Part shown: positions 21,376 through 29,756 of the stretch, one piece after another
Layout of the letters: each line of letters opens with the position of its first letter
How positions within the stretch are numbered: the first letter of the stretch is position 1
Assembly (NCBI RefSeq): GCF_000497445.1
Contig: NZ_CM002285.1
Location: forward strand, 1,903,986-1,936,022
Source: Streptomyces roseochromogenus subsp. oscitans DS 12.976
GTDB lineage: Bacteria > Actinomycetota > Actinomycetes > Streptomycetales > Streptomycetaceae
DNA: 32,037 bases
Direction: 5' to 3'
Made by a program: the position numbers and the translations under genes
Notes under the pieces: generated by a model
Seen by the model: the letters and a program-made list of their open reading frames with translations, nothing else
Database searches by the model: none
Told to the model about the DNA's origin: nothing

Positions 21376-21405
21376 CACCCGCCGGAAGCACCGGACCGGC
21401 GGGTG
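21376..21405 (+). terminator. 10-bp stem-loop in the leader of the sigma-factor gene
   Basis: CACCCGCCGG and CCGGCGGGTG pair perfectly around a 10-nt loop, 17 nt before ATG 21423 and about 70 bp after the transglycosylase stop. It could terminate the upstream transcript or be a structured leader that affects access to the AAAGGGG ribosome site. Confidence 0.5.
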
Positions 21406-21422
21406 AGTGCAAAGGGGCCCTC

Positions 21423-22484
21423 ATGGCGACGGACATGCATGCGGACACAGCGGCCGCCGACGAGCGCTGGCAGCGCATGTGGAGCCACCGTGAGCAGTTG
21501 CTCAAGGTGGCCCGGCGCCGTTCGATGAGCCTGGAGGACGCCGAGGACGCCGTGCACGAGGCGATGCTGCGCGCCGCGGAGCGCCCGGACCTCGACGACG
21601 AGCGGCTCGGCGCCTGGCTGACGACGGTGACCATGCGGTTGTGCGTCGACCGGTACCGGCAGGTCAACCGCGAGGCCGAGGTGGGCAGCCGCCCCACGCT
21701 CGTCGCGCCGGGCCCGGTGCCGGTCGAGGAGGTGGTGTGCGACCGGGCCGAGGCGAAGTGGCTCGCCGTGCGCAGCGGGGAGCTGCCCGCCCGGCAGGCG
21801 GAGGCGCTGCGGCTGAAGTCCGAGGACCTGGACGTGAGCCAGGTCGCGGTGCGGATGGGGCTCAGCTACCGGACCGTCGAGTCGCTGCTCGCCCGGGCCC
21901 GGCGGACACTGCGCGCCTCGCTGGCCGGGACGCTCGGGTTCGTCCTGTTCCTGGTCGGGCACGGGCGGCTGCGCGGGGGCGGCAAAGCTCAGGCGGTCGC
22001 GGTCACCTCGACGGCGGCGACCCTGGTGGTCGCCGGATTCGTGCTGCCGCACACGCTCGACGCGGGCGGAGACAGGAGCGGTTCCGTGCCGCGGCCGGCC
22101 GCCGCGTCCGGCGACGCGCAGCCGCTGCCCGGCGAGGCCACGGCCCGGGCGCACAGCCCTGGGACCCGCACCCCCTCGCCCACGGTATCGGGGACGCCCG
22201 GCCGGACGCCCTCACCCACCGAGGCAACGACCCTGCCGCTGCCGGTGGTGTCCGTGCCCTCCCTGCCGGGCGTGTCCTCGTCCCCGCTCCCGGAGCTGTC
22301 GGCGCCGCAGGTCCCGCGGCTGCCCGGCGTACCGAACGCGCCAGGCCTGCCGACCATGCCGGACCTGCCGACGAAGTCCGCCGCCCCATCGGTCCCGTCG
22401 CCTCCCCCGGCCCCACCGTCCACTTCCCTCTCCGTCACCGCCCCGAGGACACCCTCCGGTACGCCGTCGCCGAAGCTGCCGTAG
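21423..22484 (+). CDS. ECF-type RNA polymerase sigma factor with C-terminal membrane segment and Pro-rich tail
   Basis: The protein has 353 residues. Region 2 lies at about 20-80 (EDAEDAVHEAMLRAAE, then LGAWLTTVTMRLCVDRYRQ) and region 4 at about 120-168 (LPARQAEALRLKSEDLDVSQ, then SYRTVESLLARARRTLRASL). A likely transmembrane helix (VAVTSTAATLVVAGFVLP) follows at 190-209, and then some 145 residues of Pro/Ser/Thr-rich, probably extracytoplasmic sequence. ECF factors are normally about 180-200 residues and controlled by a separate membrane anti-sigma; none is seen here. The fused tail may itself sense envelope state. ATG 21423 follows AAAGGGG. Confidence 0.85.
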   Translation: MATDMHADTAAADERWQRMWSHREQLLKVARRRSMSLEDAEDAVHEAMLRAAERPDLDDERLGAWLTTVTMRLCVDRYRQVNREAEVGSRPTLVAPGPVPVEEVVCDRAEAKWLAVRSGELPARQAEALRLKSEDLDVSQVAVRMGLSYRTVESLLARARRTLRASLAGTLGFVLFLVGHGRLRGGGKAQAVAVTSTAATLVVAGFVLPHTLDAGGDRSGSVPRPAAASGDAQPLPGEATARAHSPGTRTPSPTVSGTPGRTPSPTEATTLPLPVVSVPSLPGVSSSPLPELSAPQVPRLPGVPNAPGLPTMPDLPTKSAAPSVPSPPPAPPSTSLSVTAPRTPSGTPSPKLP

Positions 22485-22495
22485 CCCCCGTCCAT

Positions 22496-22533
22496 GCGTC
22501 CGGAAAAAATTCCGCGATCGCCGCGACGGACGC
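22496..22533. promoter_or_regulatory. Nested inverted repeats upstream of the mce operon
   Basis: GCGTCCG (22496-22502) and CGGACGC (22527-22533) flank an inner dyad CGGAA-AAAA-TTCCG (22501-22514) and a GCGATCGC palindrome. The AT-rich centre stands out in this GC-rich DNA. It lies 60-97 bp before the MceG start, so it may be an operator/promoter element or a terminator of the sigma-factor gene. Confidence 0.4.
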
Positions 22534-22592
22534 CCCGCCCCGCCCCGTAGAGCAGATGTCGCAGCTGCTCCACGGGCGAAGGGTGGAACCGG

Positions 22593-23522
22593 ATGGGTGT
22601 CGAGATCTGCGTGGAAGGGCTGACCAAGTCCTTCGGTCACCAGGTCATCTGGGAGGACGTCTCGCTGACGCTGCCCGCCGGGGAGGTCTCGGTGCTGCTC
22701 GGCCCCTCGGGGACGGGCAAGTCTGTGTTCCTCAAGACGCTCGTCGGGCTGCTGAAGCCGGAGCGGGGCTCGGTGAAGGTCGCGGGCCAGGACGTCACCC
22801 GCCTGCGCGAACGCGACCTGTACGAGGTGCGGAAGCTGTTCGGTGTGCTGTTCCAGGACGGCGCGCTGTTCGGCTCGATGGACCTGTACGACAACATCGC
22901 CTTCCCGCTGCGCGAGCACACCCGCAAGTCCGAGAGCGAGATCAAGCGCATCGTCCTCGAGAAGATGGAGATGGTCGGGCTGATCGGCGCCGAGGGGAAG
23001 CTGCCCGGCGAGATCTCCGGCGGTATGCGCAAGCGGGCCGGGCTCGCCCGCGCCCTGGTCCTCGACCCGGAGATCATCCTGTTCGACGAGCCGGACTCGG
23101 GCCTGGACCCGGTGCGCGTGGCGTATCTCAACCAGCTCATCGTCGACCTCAACGCACAGATCGACGCGACCTTCCTGATCGTCACCCACGACATCGCCTC
23201 CGCCCGGCAGGTGCCCGACAACATCGGGCTGCTGTTCCGGCGCGAGTTGGTGATGTTCGGACCGCGCGAGCGGCTGCTGGCCAGTGACGAGCCGGTCGTA
23301 CGGCAGTTCCTGAACGGCCGGATGCAGGGGCCGATCGGCATGGCGGAGGAGAAGGACGCGGCCCTGGTCGAGCAGGAGCTGGCCCAGATCGACCAGGGCG
23401 GCCCGGCCGAGGCCCTGACTCCCCGCCTGCTGCCGAGCCCGGGCATCACCCGCCCGCCCCGCTGGGAGGCGATCGCGAGACGGGAGGCCGAGCTGCACGG
23501 GACGGGGGTGACGGGCGGATGA
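22593..23522 (+). CDS. Mce-system ABC transporter ATP-binding protein (MceG/Mkl/MlaF type)
   Basis: The 309-residue ATPase has Walker A GPSGTGKS (37-44), a Q-loop in LFGVLFQDGALFGS, the signature ISGGMRKR, Walker B IILFDEPDSGLDP and the H-loop IVTHD. The FGSMDLYDNIAFPL stretch and the ISGGMRKRAGLARAL signature are typical of MlaF/Mkl rather than other importers. It would power lipid uptake through the two YrbE permeases encoded next. A 50-residue C-terminal extension (EEKDAALVEQELAQI onward) is typical of actinobacterial homologues. It overlaps yrbEA by 4 bp. Confidence 0.93.
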   Translation: MGVEICVEGLTKSFGHQVIWEDVSLTLPAGEVSVLLGPSGTGKSVFLKTLVGLLKPERGSVKVAGQDVTRLRERDLYEVRKLFGVLFQDGALFGSMDLYDNIAFPLREHTRKSESEIKRIVLEKMEMVGLIGAEGKLPGEISGGMRKRAGLARALVLDPEIILFDEPDSGLDPVRVAYLNQLIVDLNAQIDATFLIVTHDIASARQVPDNIGLLFRRELVMFGPRERLLASDEPVVRQFLNGRMQGPIGMAEEKDAALVEQELAQIDQGGPAEALTPRLLPSPGITRPPRWEAIARREAELHGTGVTGG

Positions 23523-24289
23523 GCCTCTCCCCGACGGGTGCGCTCCGGCACTCGGGCAACCTGTTCGCGATGGCGCTGGACGTCGTGCGCACCCTGCCCC
23601 GACGGCCTTTCCAGGCAAGGGAGTTCATCCAGCAGGCGTGGTTCGTGGCGAGCGTGACGATCCTGCCGACGGCTCTGGTCTCGATTCCCTTCGGGGCGGT
23701 CATCGCGCTCCAGATCGGCAGCCTGACCCGGCAGCTGGGCGCCCAGTCGTTCTCCGGTGCCGCGTCCGTGCTCGCCGTGCTGCGCGAGGCCTCGCCGATC
23801 GTCACCGCGCTGCTGATCGCGGGCGCGGGCGGTACGGCGATCTGCGCGGACCTCGGAGCGCGCAAGATCCGGGACGAGATCGACGCGATGCAGGTGCTCG
23901 GCATCGACCCGATCCACCGGCTCGTCGTACCGCGTGTGCTCGCGTCGATGGTCGTGGCCGTCCTCCTCAACGGCCTGGTCTCGGTCGTCGGCGTCGCGGG
24001 CGGCTATTTCTTCAACGTCATCCTCCAGCACGGCACACCCGGCGCCTACCTGGCCTCCTTCACCACCCTCGCCCAGCTGTCCGACCTGTGGGCGGCCGAG
24101 ATCAAGGCGCTGGTGTTCGGGGCCATCGCGGCGATCGTCGCCTCGTACAAGGGGCTGACGGCGAAGGGCGGGCCGAAGGGCGTCGGCGATGCGGTCAACC
24201 AGTCCGTGGTGATCACCTTCATGTTGCTGTTCGTGACCAACTTCGTGATGACCGCCGTGTATTTCCAGGTCGTCCCGCAGAGGGGTTAG
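23519..24289 (+). CDS. yrbEA: YrbE-A, MlaE-type Mce permease
   Basis: The 256-residue inner-membrane permease has five to six hydrophobic helices and the MlaE/YrbE coupling-loop motif IRDEIDAMQVLGIDP near residue 120. In family members this loop contacts the ATPase. The ATG overlaps the ATPase stop (ATGA). As the first of two YrbE paralogues it should form the heterodimeric channel that receives lipid from the Mce hexamer. Confidence 0.92.
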   Translation: MSLSPTGALRHSGNLFAMALDVVRTLPRRPFQAREFIQQAWFVASVTILPTALVSIPFGAVIALQIGSLTRQLGAQSFSGAASVLAVLREASPIVTALLIAGAGGTAICADLGARKIRDEIDAMQVLGIDPIHRLVVPRVLASMVVAVLLNGLVSVVGVAGGYFFNVILQHGTPGAYLASFTTLAQLSDLWAAEIKALVFGAIAAIVASYKGLTAKGGPKGVGDAVNQSVVITFMLLFVTNFVMTAVYFQVVPQRG

Positions 24290-24292
24290 CCG

Positions 24293-25108
24293 ATGAGACT
24301 TCTCGACCGCCCCTTGCGCTCCCTCGAAGAGCTGGGCACCCAACTGTCGTTCTACGGCCGCTCGCTCGCCTGGACCGGCCGCACCCTGCGCCGCTACAAG
24401 AAGGAGATCCTGCGGCTGCTCGCCGAGGTCAGCTTCGGGCGCGGTGCGCTCGCCGTCGTCGGCGGCACGGTCGGCGTGATCGCCTTCCTGTCCTTCTTCA
24501 CCGGCACCGAGGTCGGCCTCCAGGGCTACGCGGCCCTGAACCAGCTCGGCACCTCCAACTTCGTGGCGTTCCTGTCGGCGTACTTCAACACCCGGGAGAT
24601 CGCCCCGCTGGTGGCCGGACTCGCCCTGTCCGCGACGGTCGGCGCCGGGTTCACCGCGCAGCTCGGTGCGATGCGGATCAGCGAGGAGACCGACGCGCTG
24701 GAGGTGATGGGCGTCCCGTCGCTGCCGTTCCTGGTGACGACCCGGATGATCGCCGGCTTCGTCGCGGTGATCCCGCTGTACGTGATCGGGCTGCTGTCCT
24801 CGTACCTCGCCGCCCGCACCATCACCACCGGCTACTACGGGCAGTCGACCGGCACCTACGACCACTACTTCCAGCAGTACCTGCCGCCGGTGGACGTCCT
24901 GTGGTCCTTCGGCAAGGTGATCGTCTTCGCCGTGCTGATCATTCTGGTGCACTGCTACTACGGCTACCACGCGAGCGGCGGCCCGGCGGGCGTCGGCGTC
25001 GCGGTGGGCCGGGCGGTGCGGACGTCCATCGTCGCCATCAACGTCCTGGACTTCTTCCTGAGCCTCGCGATCTGGGGCGCCAACACGACCGTACGGATCT
25101 CGGGGTGA
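24293..25108 (+). CDS. yrbEB: YrbE-B, MlaE-type Mce permease
   Basis: The 271-residue permease has the coupling motif ISEETDALEVMGVPSLPF and the helices of the MlaE family, with a cytoplasmic N-terminal segment (LSFYGRSLAWTGRTLRRYKK). It starts 4 bp after the YrbE-A stop. It pairs with YrbE-A to form the transmembrane part of the Mce importer. Confidence 0.92.
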   Translation: MRLLDRPLRSLEELGTQLSFYGRSLAWTGRTLRRYKKEILRLLAEVSFGRGALAVVGGTVGVIAFLSFFTGTEVGLQGYAALNQLGTSNFVAFLSAYFNTREIAPLVAGLALSATVGAGFTAQLGAMRISEETDALEVMGVPSLPFLVTTRMIAGFVAVIPLYVIGLLSSYLAARTITTGYYGQSTGTYDHYFQQYLPPVDVLWSFGKVIVFAVLIILVHCYYGYHASGGPAGVGVAVGRAVRTSIVAINVLDFFLSLAIWGANTTVRISG

Positions 25109-25112
25109 ACCG

Positions 25113-26369
25113 GTGAGAACGCTGAGACTCAGGCTGTACGGCATCGCGTTCATCGCCGTACTCGCGTTGCTGCTGTCGCTCGCGGTGGCCGTCTACCGGC
25201 AGACGTTCACGTCCGTCGTACCGATCACCCTGGAGGCCGACAGCCTCGGCAACCAGCTCGATCCGGCCGCCGACGTCAAGCTGCGCGGGGTGCTGGTCGG
25301 CGAGGTGCGCGAGGTGCACGCGGACGGCACGAAGGCCACGCTCGACATCGCGCTCAAGCCGCAGTACGTCACGTACATCCCCGCCGATGTGCACGCGCGG
25401 CTGCTGCCCAAGACGCTGTTCGGCGAGAAGTACGTCGACCTCGTGGCTCCCCCTCACTCCGCCCAGTCGTCGGCCCGGCCCATCCGCGCCGGGGACGTCA
25501 TCACCCAGGACCGTACGCGGGTGGGCATAGAGGTGCAGCAGCTGATGAACGACCTGCTGCCGCTGCTGCGTACCGTCCGGCCGGGTGAACTCAACGCCGC
25601 CCTCTCGGCGTTCGCCACCGCACTGGAGGGCCGCGGCGACCGGATCGGCGACAACCTCACCCGGGTCGAGGGCTATCTGCGCCGCCTCAACCCGCACATG
25701 CCCTCCCTCAAGGAGGACATCTCGCGGTTCGCGGACGTCGCCCAGGTGTACGGCGACGCCGCACCCGACCTGATGCGGATCCTGCGCAACACGGTCACCA
25801 CCAGCCGCACGATCGTGGCGAAGCAGGACCAGCTGGCAGCGGGGCTCCGCTCGACCGCCGCCGTGGCGAGCACAGCGGACGACTTCCTCGCCGAGAACGG
25901 CGACCGGCTGATCACCCTGGGCCGGGTCTCCCGCCCCACGCTGGAGCTCTTCGCCCGCTACTCCCCCGAGTACCCGTGCCTGTTCCAGGGCCTGGTCCGG
26001 CAGGAGAAGGCCTCGGAGGACGCGTTCCGGGGCGGGGAGATGCGGATCACCCTCGAAGTCGTACGGCCGCAGGGGGCGTACCGGCCCGGTGAGGAGCCGG
26101 TGTACGGCGAGCACTCCGGCCCGGACTGCCGTGGCCTGCCGCACCCGCAGGTGCCCGGACCGAAGCCCCATCTCGACGACGGTACGTCCGCCCGGAGTTC
26201 GGACGGCTCACTCCCCGGAGGTGTCAACGTGTCCGCCACCGCGGCCGAGCAGCGAGCCGTCGGCTCGCTCGTGGCCCCCGTCATGGGCGTCCCCGCCGAC
26301 CAGGTGCCGCCCGTCGCGACCCTGCTGTTCGGGCCGCTCGCGCGCGGAACGGCGGTGAGTGTCGCATGA
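25113..26369 (+). CDS. mceA: MceA family protein
   Basis: The 418-residue protein has one N-terminal membrane helix (IAFIAVLALLLSLAVAVY) followed by the MCE/MlaD domain (about residues 35-115: LEADSLGNQLDPAADVKLRG and LLPKTLFGEKYVDLV). A long helical needle-forming region and a Pro-rich C-terminus follow. Such proteins form the periplasmic lipid-conducting hexamer. GTG 25113 is 4 bp after the permease stop with GGGGTGA before it. The 3' end overlaps mceB by 4 bp. Confidence 0.92.
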   Translation: MRTLRLRLYGIAFIAVLALLLSLAVAVYRQTFTSVVPITLEADSLGNQLDPAADVKLRGVLVGEVREVHADGTKATLDIALKPQYVTYIPADVHARLLPKTLFGEKYVDLVAPPHSAQSSARPIRAGDVITQDRTRVGIEVQQLMNDLLPLLRTVRPGELNAALSAFATALEGRGDRIGDNLTRVEGYLRRLNPHMPSLKEDISRFADVAQVYGDAAPDLMRILRNTVTTSRTIVAKQDQLAAGLRSTAAVASTADDFLAENGDRLITLGRVSRPTLELFARYSPEYPCLFQGLVRQEKASEDAFRGGEMRITLEVVRPQGAYRPGEEPVYGEHSGPDCRGLPHPQVPGPKPHLDDGTSARSSDGSLPGGVNVSATAAEQRAVGSLVAPVMGVPADQVPPVATLLFGPLARGTAVSVA

Positions 26370-27406
26370 GCAGGGCAGGAGCCCGGCAGACCGCCGGCCC
26401 GCTGATCAAGTTCAGCCTGTTCGCGCTGGTCACCAGCGCGGCGACGGCGTTGCTCGCCGCCACCATCGTCAACGTCTCCTTCACCCCGAAGGACACCTAC
26501 CACGCGGTGTTCTCCGACGTCACCGGGCTGGAGACCGGCGACGACATCCGGGTGGCCGGAGTGCGGGTCGGGGAGGTCGAGGGCATCCGGATCAAGGACC
26601 GGACCCTGGCCGAGGTCACGTTCACCGTCACCGCCGACCGGCCGTTGCTCGCCGGCACCCACGCGGTCGTCCGCTACCGCAACCTGGTCGGGCAGCGGTA
26701 CATCGCACTGACCGAGGGCACCGGTGACGTCAGCAGGCGACTGCGGCCCGGCGGCACCATCCCGCTGTCCCGGACCCAGCCGGCGCTGGACCTCAACGCC
26801 CTGCTGAACGGCTTCAAGCCGCTGTTCGCGGCGCTCAGCCCGAACGACGTCAACCAGCTCGCCACCGAGATCATCCAGACCCTCCAGGGCGAGGGCGGCA
26901 CGGTGAACAGCCTGCTCGCGCACACGGCCTCGCTCACCACGACCCTCGCCGACCGCGACCGGCTGATCGGCTCGGTGATCGACAACCTCAACACCGTCCT
27001 GGGCACGCTCGACAAGCGCGGCTCCCGCTTCTCCGATCTGCTCACGCAGCTGCGCCGGGTGATCTCGGGGCTGTCCGCCGACCGCAAGCCCATCGGGGAG
27101 TCCCTGGTCAGCATCGGCGATCTCACGGACGTCACGGCGGGGCTGCTGAAGGACGCGCGTCCACCGCTGAAGGACGACATCGCCGGCCTCGGCGATCTCA
27201 CCGGAACGCTGAACGACAACCAGACCACCGTGGAGGGCGTCCTGAAACGGCTGCCGAACAAGCTCAACAAGCTGACCGGGACGGCGTCCTACGGCTCGTG
27301 GTTCAACTTCTACCTCTGCGACTTCGACGGCCGGATCGTGCTGCCGAAGACGAAGCAGGTGATCACCCCGGAGCTGCACGTGGCACGGGCGAGGTGTGGC
27401 GGATGA
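26366..27406 (+). CDS. mceB: MceB family protein
   Basis: The 346-residue protein has an N-terminal helix (FSLFALVTSAATALLAATIV) and an MCE domain with GLETGDDIRVAGVRVGEVEG and the VGQRYIALTEG turn. The helical domain follows, with TLADRDRLIGSVIDNLN repeats, and the protein ends in a Cys-containing YLCDFDGR segment. It belongs to the hexamer with the other five Mce proteins. ATGA overlaps link it to both neighbours. Confidence 0.92.
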   Translation: MSRAGARQTAGPLIKFSLFALVTSAATALLAATIVNVSFTPKDTYHAVFSDVTGLETGDDIRVAGVRVGEVEGIRIKDRTLAEVTFTVTADRPLLAGTHAVVRYRNLVGQRYIALTEGTGDVSRRLRPGGTIPLSRTQPALDLNALLNGFKPLFAALSPNDVNQLATEIIQTLQGEGGTVNSLLAHTASLTTTLADRDRLIGSVIDNLNTVLGTLDKRGSRFSDLLTQLRRVISGLSADRKPIGESLVSIGDLTDVTAGLLKDARPPLKDDIAGLGDLTGTLNDNQTTVEGVLKRLPNKLNKLTGTASYGSWFNFYLCDFDGRIVLPKTKQVITPELHVARARCGG

Positions 27407-28641
27407 CCATACGTGTCCCACGGCGGCGTCGCCCGGAGCCCCTGGTGAAGGTACGGGTCCTGCCGCCGAGGCTGCCGGGACGCCCCCGGCGGCCGAGGCG
27501 CACGGCGCACCCCGAACCCATGGTGAACGTACGCATCCTGCCGCCGAAGCTGCCGCGGCTCCTCCCCCGGCTGCCCCAGCGCAAGACCCGCCCCCAGGCC
27601 CTGGTGAAGGTACGCGTCCTGCCGCCGAAGCTGCCCAGGATCCGGCTCAGGCGCCCTCGGCTGAAGCCCTTCCGTGAGCGCAACCCGGTTGTCGTGGGCG
27701 CCGTCGGCCTCACCGTCCTCGCGCTGCTCACCGTCGCCGCCTTCAACGCCGACAGCCTGCCGCTGATCGGCGGCGGCGACACGTACAGCGCGGCCTTCTC
27801 GGAGGCGGGCGGGCTCAAGCCGGGCGACGAGGTACGGATCGCCGGCGTCAAGGTCGGCAAGGTCGAGGACGTCGGCCTGGACGGCGACCACGTCAAGGTC
27901 ACCTTCAAGGTGAAGGGCCACCCGGCGTTCGGCACCGACACGGGCGCGTCGATCCGGGTCAGGACGATCCTCGGCGCGAAGTACCTGGCCCTCTCCCCCA
28001 ACGGACCCGGGCAGTTGAAGCCGGGCAGTGAGATCCCGATCGGGCGGACGGTGTCGGCGTACGACGTCGTCCAGGCCTTCAGCGACCTCACGACCACCAC
28101 CGAGGCGGTCGACACGGACCGGCTCGCGAAGGCGCTGGACACGATCTCCGCCACCTTCCAGGACTCGCCCGCGGAGGTGCGGGCGTCGATCAAGGGACTG
28201 TCGCGGATCTCCCGGACCGTCGCCTCCCGTGACAAGGCGCTGCGCGGGCTCCTCGACCACGCGAACGGGGTCACCAAGGTGCTGGCCGGCCACACGAAGG
28301 ACTTCTCGGCATTGCTGAAGGACGGCGACGCGCTCTTCAAGGAGATCGCCGAACGGCGCGCGGCCATTCACCAGCTGCTCAAGAGTTCCGCGCTGCTGGG
28401 CATCCAGCTCTCCGGCCTGGTCGACGACAACGGCAAGCAGATCGGACCGGCCCTGAAGAACCTCGACACGTTCGTGAACATGCTCGAACGCAACCAGGCG
28501 AGTCTCGACCGCAGCGTCAAGCTCCTCGCGCCGTACGTGCGGCTCTTCACCAACACCCTCGGCAACGGCCGCTGGTTCGACTCCTACGTCCAGAACCTGG
28601 TCGCCGCCCCGGTCACACCCCGGACGGGAGGCACCCGATGA
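27403..28641 (+). CDS. mceC: MceC family protein with a basic, proline-rich triplicated N-terminus
   Basis: The protein has 412 residues. Before the membrane helix (VVVGAVGLTVLALLTVAAF, about 98-116) it carries an unusual cytoplasmic extension of some 95 residues rich in Arg, Pro and Leu. Within it the motif LVKVRVLPPRLP, MVNVRILPPKLP, LVKVRVLPPKLP occurs three times at 26-27 residue spacing. After the helix come a normal MCE domain (GGLKPGDEVRIAGVKVGKVE and ILGAKYLALSP) and the helical needle domain. ATG 27403 overlaps the mceB stop (ATGA) and has the better position, though the frame is open slightly upstream. The extension is longer than in the Mce proteins I know and could bind the ATPase, nucleic acid or membrane lipids. 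Confidence 0.9.
   Translation: MTIRVPRRRRPEPLVKVRVLPPRLPGRPRRPRRTAHPEPMVNVRILPPKLPRLLPRLPQRKTRPQALVKVRVLPPKLPRIRLRRPRLKPFRERNPVVVGAVGLTVLALLTVAAFNADSLPLIGGGDTYSAAFSEAGGLKPGDEVRIAGVKVGKVEDVGLDGDHVKVTFKVKGHPAFGTDTGASIRVRTILGAKYLALSPNGPGQLKPGSEIPIGRTVSAYDVVQAFSDLTTTTEAVDTDRLAKALDTISATFQDSPAEVRASIKGLSRISRTVASRDKALRGLLDHANGVTKVLAGHTKDFSALLKDGDALFKEIAERRAAIHQLLKSSALLGIQLSGLVDDNGKQIGPALKNLDTFVNMLERNQASLDRSVKLLAPYVRLFTNTLGNGRWFDSYVQNLVAAPVTPRTGGTR
27442..27635 (+). repeat. Three 35-bp in-frame repeats in the MceC N-terminus
   Basis: Copies at 27442-27476, 27520-27554 and 27601-27635 are spaced 78 and 81 bp apart, so the frame is kept. Copies 1 and 3 differ at only two bases; copy 2 differs at a few more. 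They encode LVKVRVLPPRLP-type segments. Confidence 0.85.
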
Positions 28642-29756
28642 CCCGCAGACTCCTGGCCCTGTTCACCGCGCTCGCGGTCGTCGCAGGCCTCGCCGTCGTC
28701 CTGTGGCCAGGCCCCGACCCCGTCCGGGTCACGGCGTACTTCCCGCGCACCGTCGGCATCTACCCCGGCTCGGACGTCCGCGTCCTCGGTGTCCGCATCG
28801 GCGAGGTCAGGAAGATCACGCCGGAGGGCGGCCGGGTACGGGTGGAGCTGGAGTACGACCGGGGCCGCAGGGTCCCCGCGAACGCGCAGGCCGCCATCAT
28901 CAACTCCTCGGTGGTCAGCGACCGTTATGTGCAGCTGCTGCCCGTGTACCGGAAGGGACCCGTACTGCAGGACGGCGACGTCATCCCCGAGTCCCGTACG
29001 GCCGTCCCCGTCGAGCTGGACCGGATCTTCGACAGCCTGCACACCACCGCGGAGGCGCTCGGCCCGGACGGAGCCAACAAGAAGGGCTCGCTGTCCCGCC
29101 TGCTCGGGGTGAGCGCCGACAACCTCCGGGGGCAGGGCGAGAACCTCAACCAGACGGTCGGGGACCTCTCCCAGGCGGTCACCACGCTGTCCGACGGGCG
29201 CGGCGACCTGTTCGGGACCGTGCGGAACCTGCAGGTGTTCACGGCCGCGCTGGCGGCGGACGACACCAGCGTGCGGTCCTTCGACACCGACCTGGCCGAC
29301 GTGGCCGGGCAGCTGGCCGGGGAGCGCAAGGATCTCGCGGCCGCGCTGAAGTATCTGGCCGCCGCACTCGGTGACGTGTCCGGCTTCGTGAAGGGCAACA
29401 AGAAGGCGCTGACCTCGGACGTACGGGGCCTGGCCAAGGTCACCAAGGTGCTCGTCACCCAACGGGCCGCACTGGAGGAGCTGTTGACCGTCGCGCCCAC
29501 CGGCCTGTCGAACCTGCAGAACGCCTACAACCCCGCAGCCGGCACCCTCGACACCCGCAACAACGCACAGACCTCCCAGGACCCGGCGTCCCTGCTCTGC
29601 TCGATCCTGAGGACGACCGGGGACGAGGGCGGCAAGAACCCCGACTGCACGGAGCTGAGGAAACTCTTCCAGTCCCTGCCCGAGGTGCCGTCGGCACCGG
29701 CGGTGACGGGCACGGTCGACAAGACCCTTGGCGGAATCCTGGGGGCACGGGCATGA
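28638..29756 (+). CDS. mceD: MceD family protein
   Basis: The 372-residue protein has an N-terminal membrane helix (LLALFTALAVVAGLAVVLW), an MCE domain (TVGIYPGSDVRVLGVRIGEV, then SSVVSDRYVQLLP) and a long helical region with LNQTVGDLSQAVTTLSDGRG-type heptads. It is part of the Mce hexamer. Both ends overlap the neighbouring genes by 4 bp. Confidence 0.92.
   Translation: MTRRLLALFTALAVVAGLAVVLWPGPDPVRVTAYFPRTVGIYPGSDVRVLGVRIGEVRKITPEGGRVRVELEYDRGRRVPANAQAAIINSSVVSDRYVQLLPVYRKGPVLQDGDVIPESRTAVPVELDRIFDSLHTTAEALGPDGANKKGSLSRLLGVSADNLRGQGENLNQTVGDLSQAVTTLSDGRGDLFGTVRNLQVFTAALAADDTSVRSFDTDLADVAGQLAGERKDLAAALKYLAAALGDVSGFVKGNKKALTSDVRGLAKVTKVLVTQRAALEELLTVAPTGLSNLQNAYNPAAGTLDTRNNAQTSQDPASLLCSILRTTGDEGGKNPDCTELRKLFQSLPEVPSAPAVTGTVDKTLGGILGARA

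Noticed and set aside
22003..23618. Long minus-strand frames opposite the sigma factor and MceG genes
   Set aside because: Antisense to genes with complete catalytic motifs; composition is typical of shadow frames.
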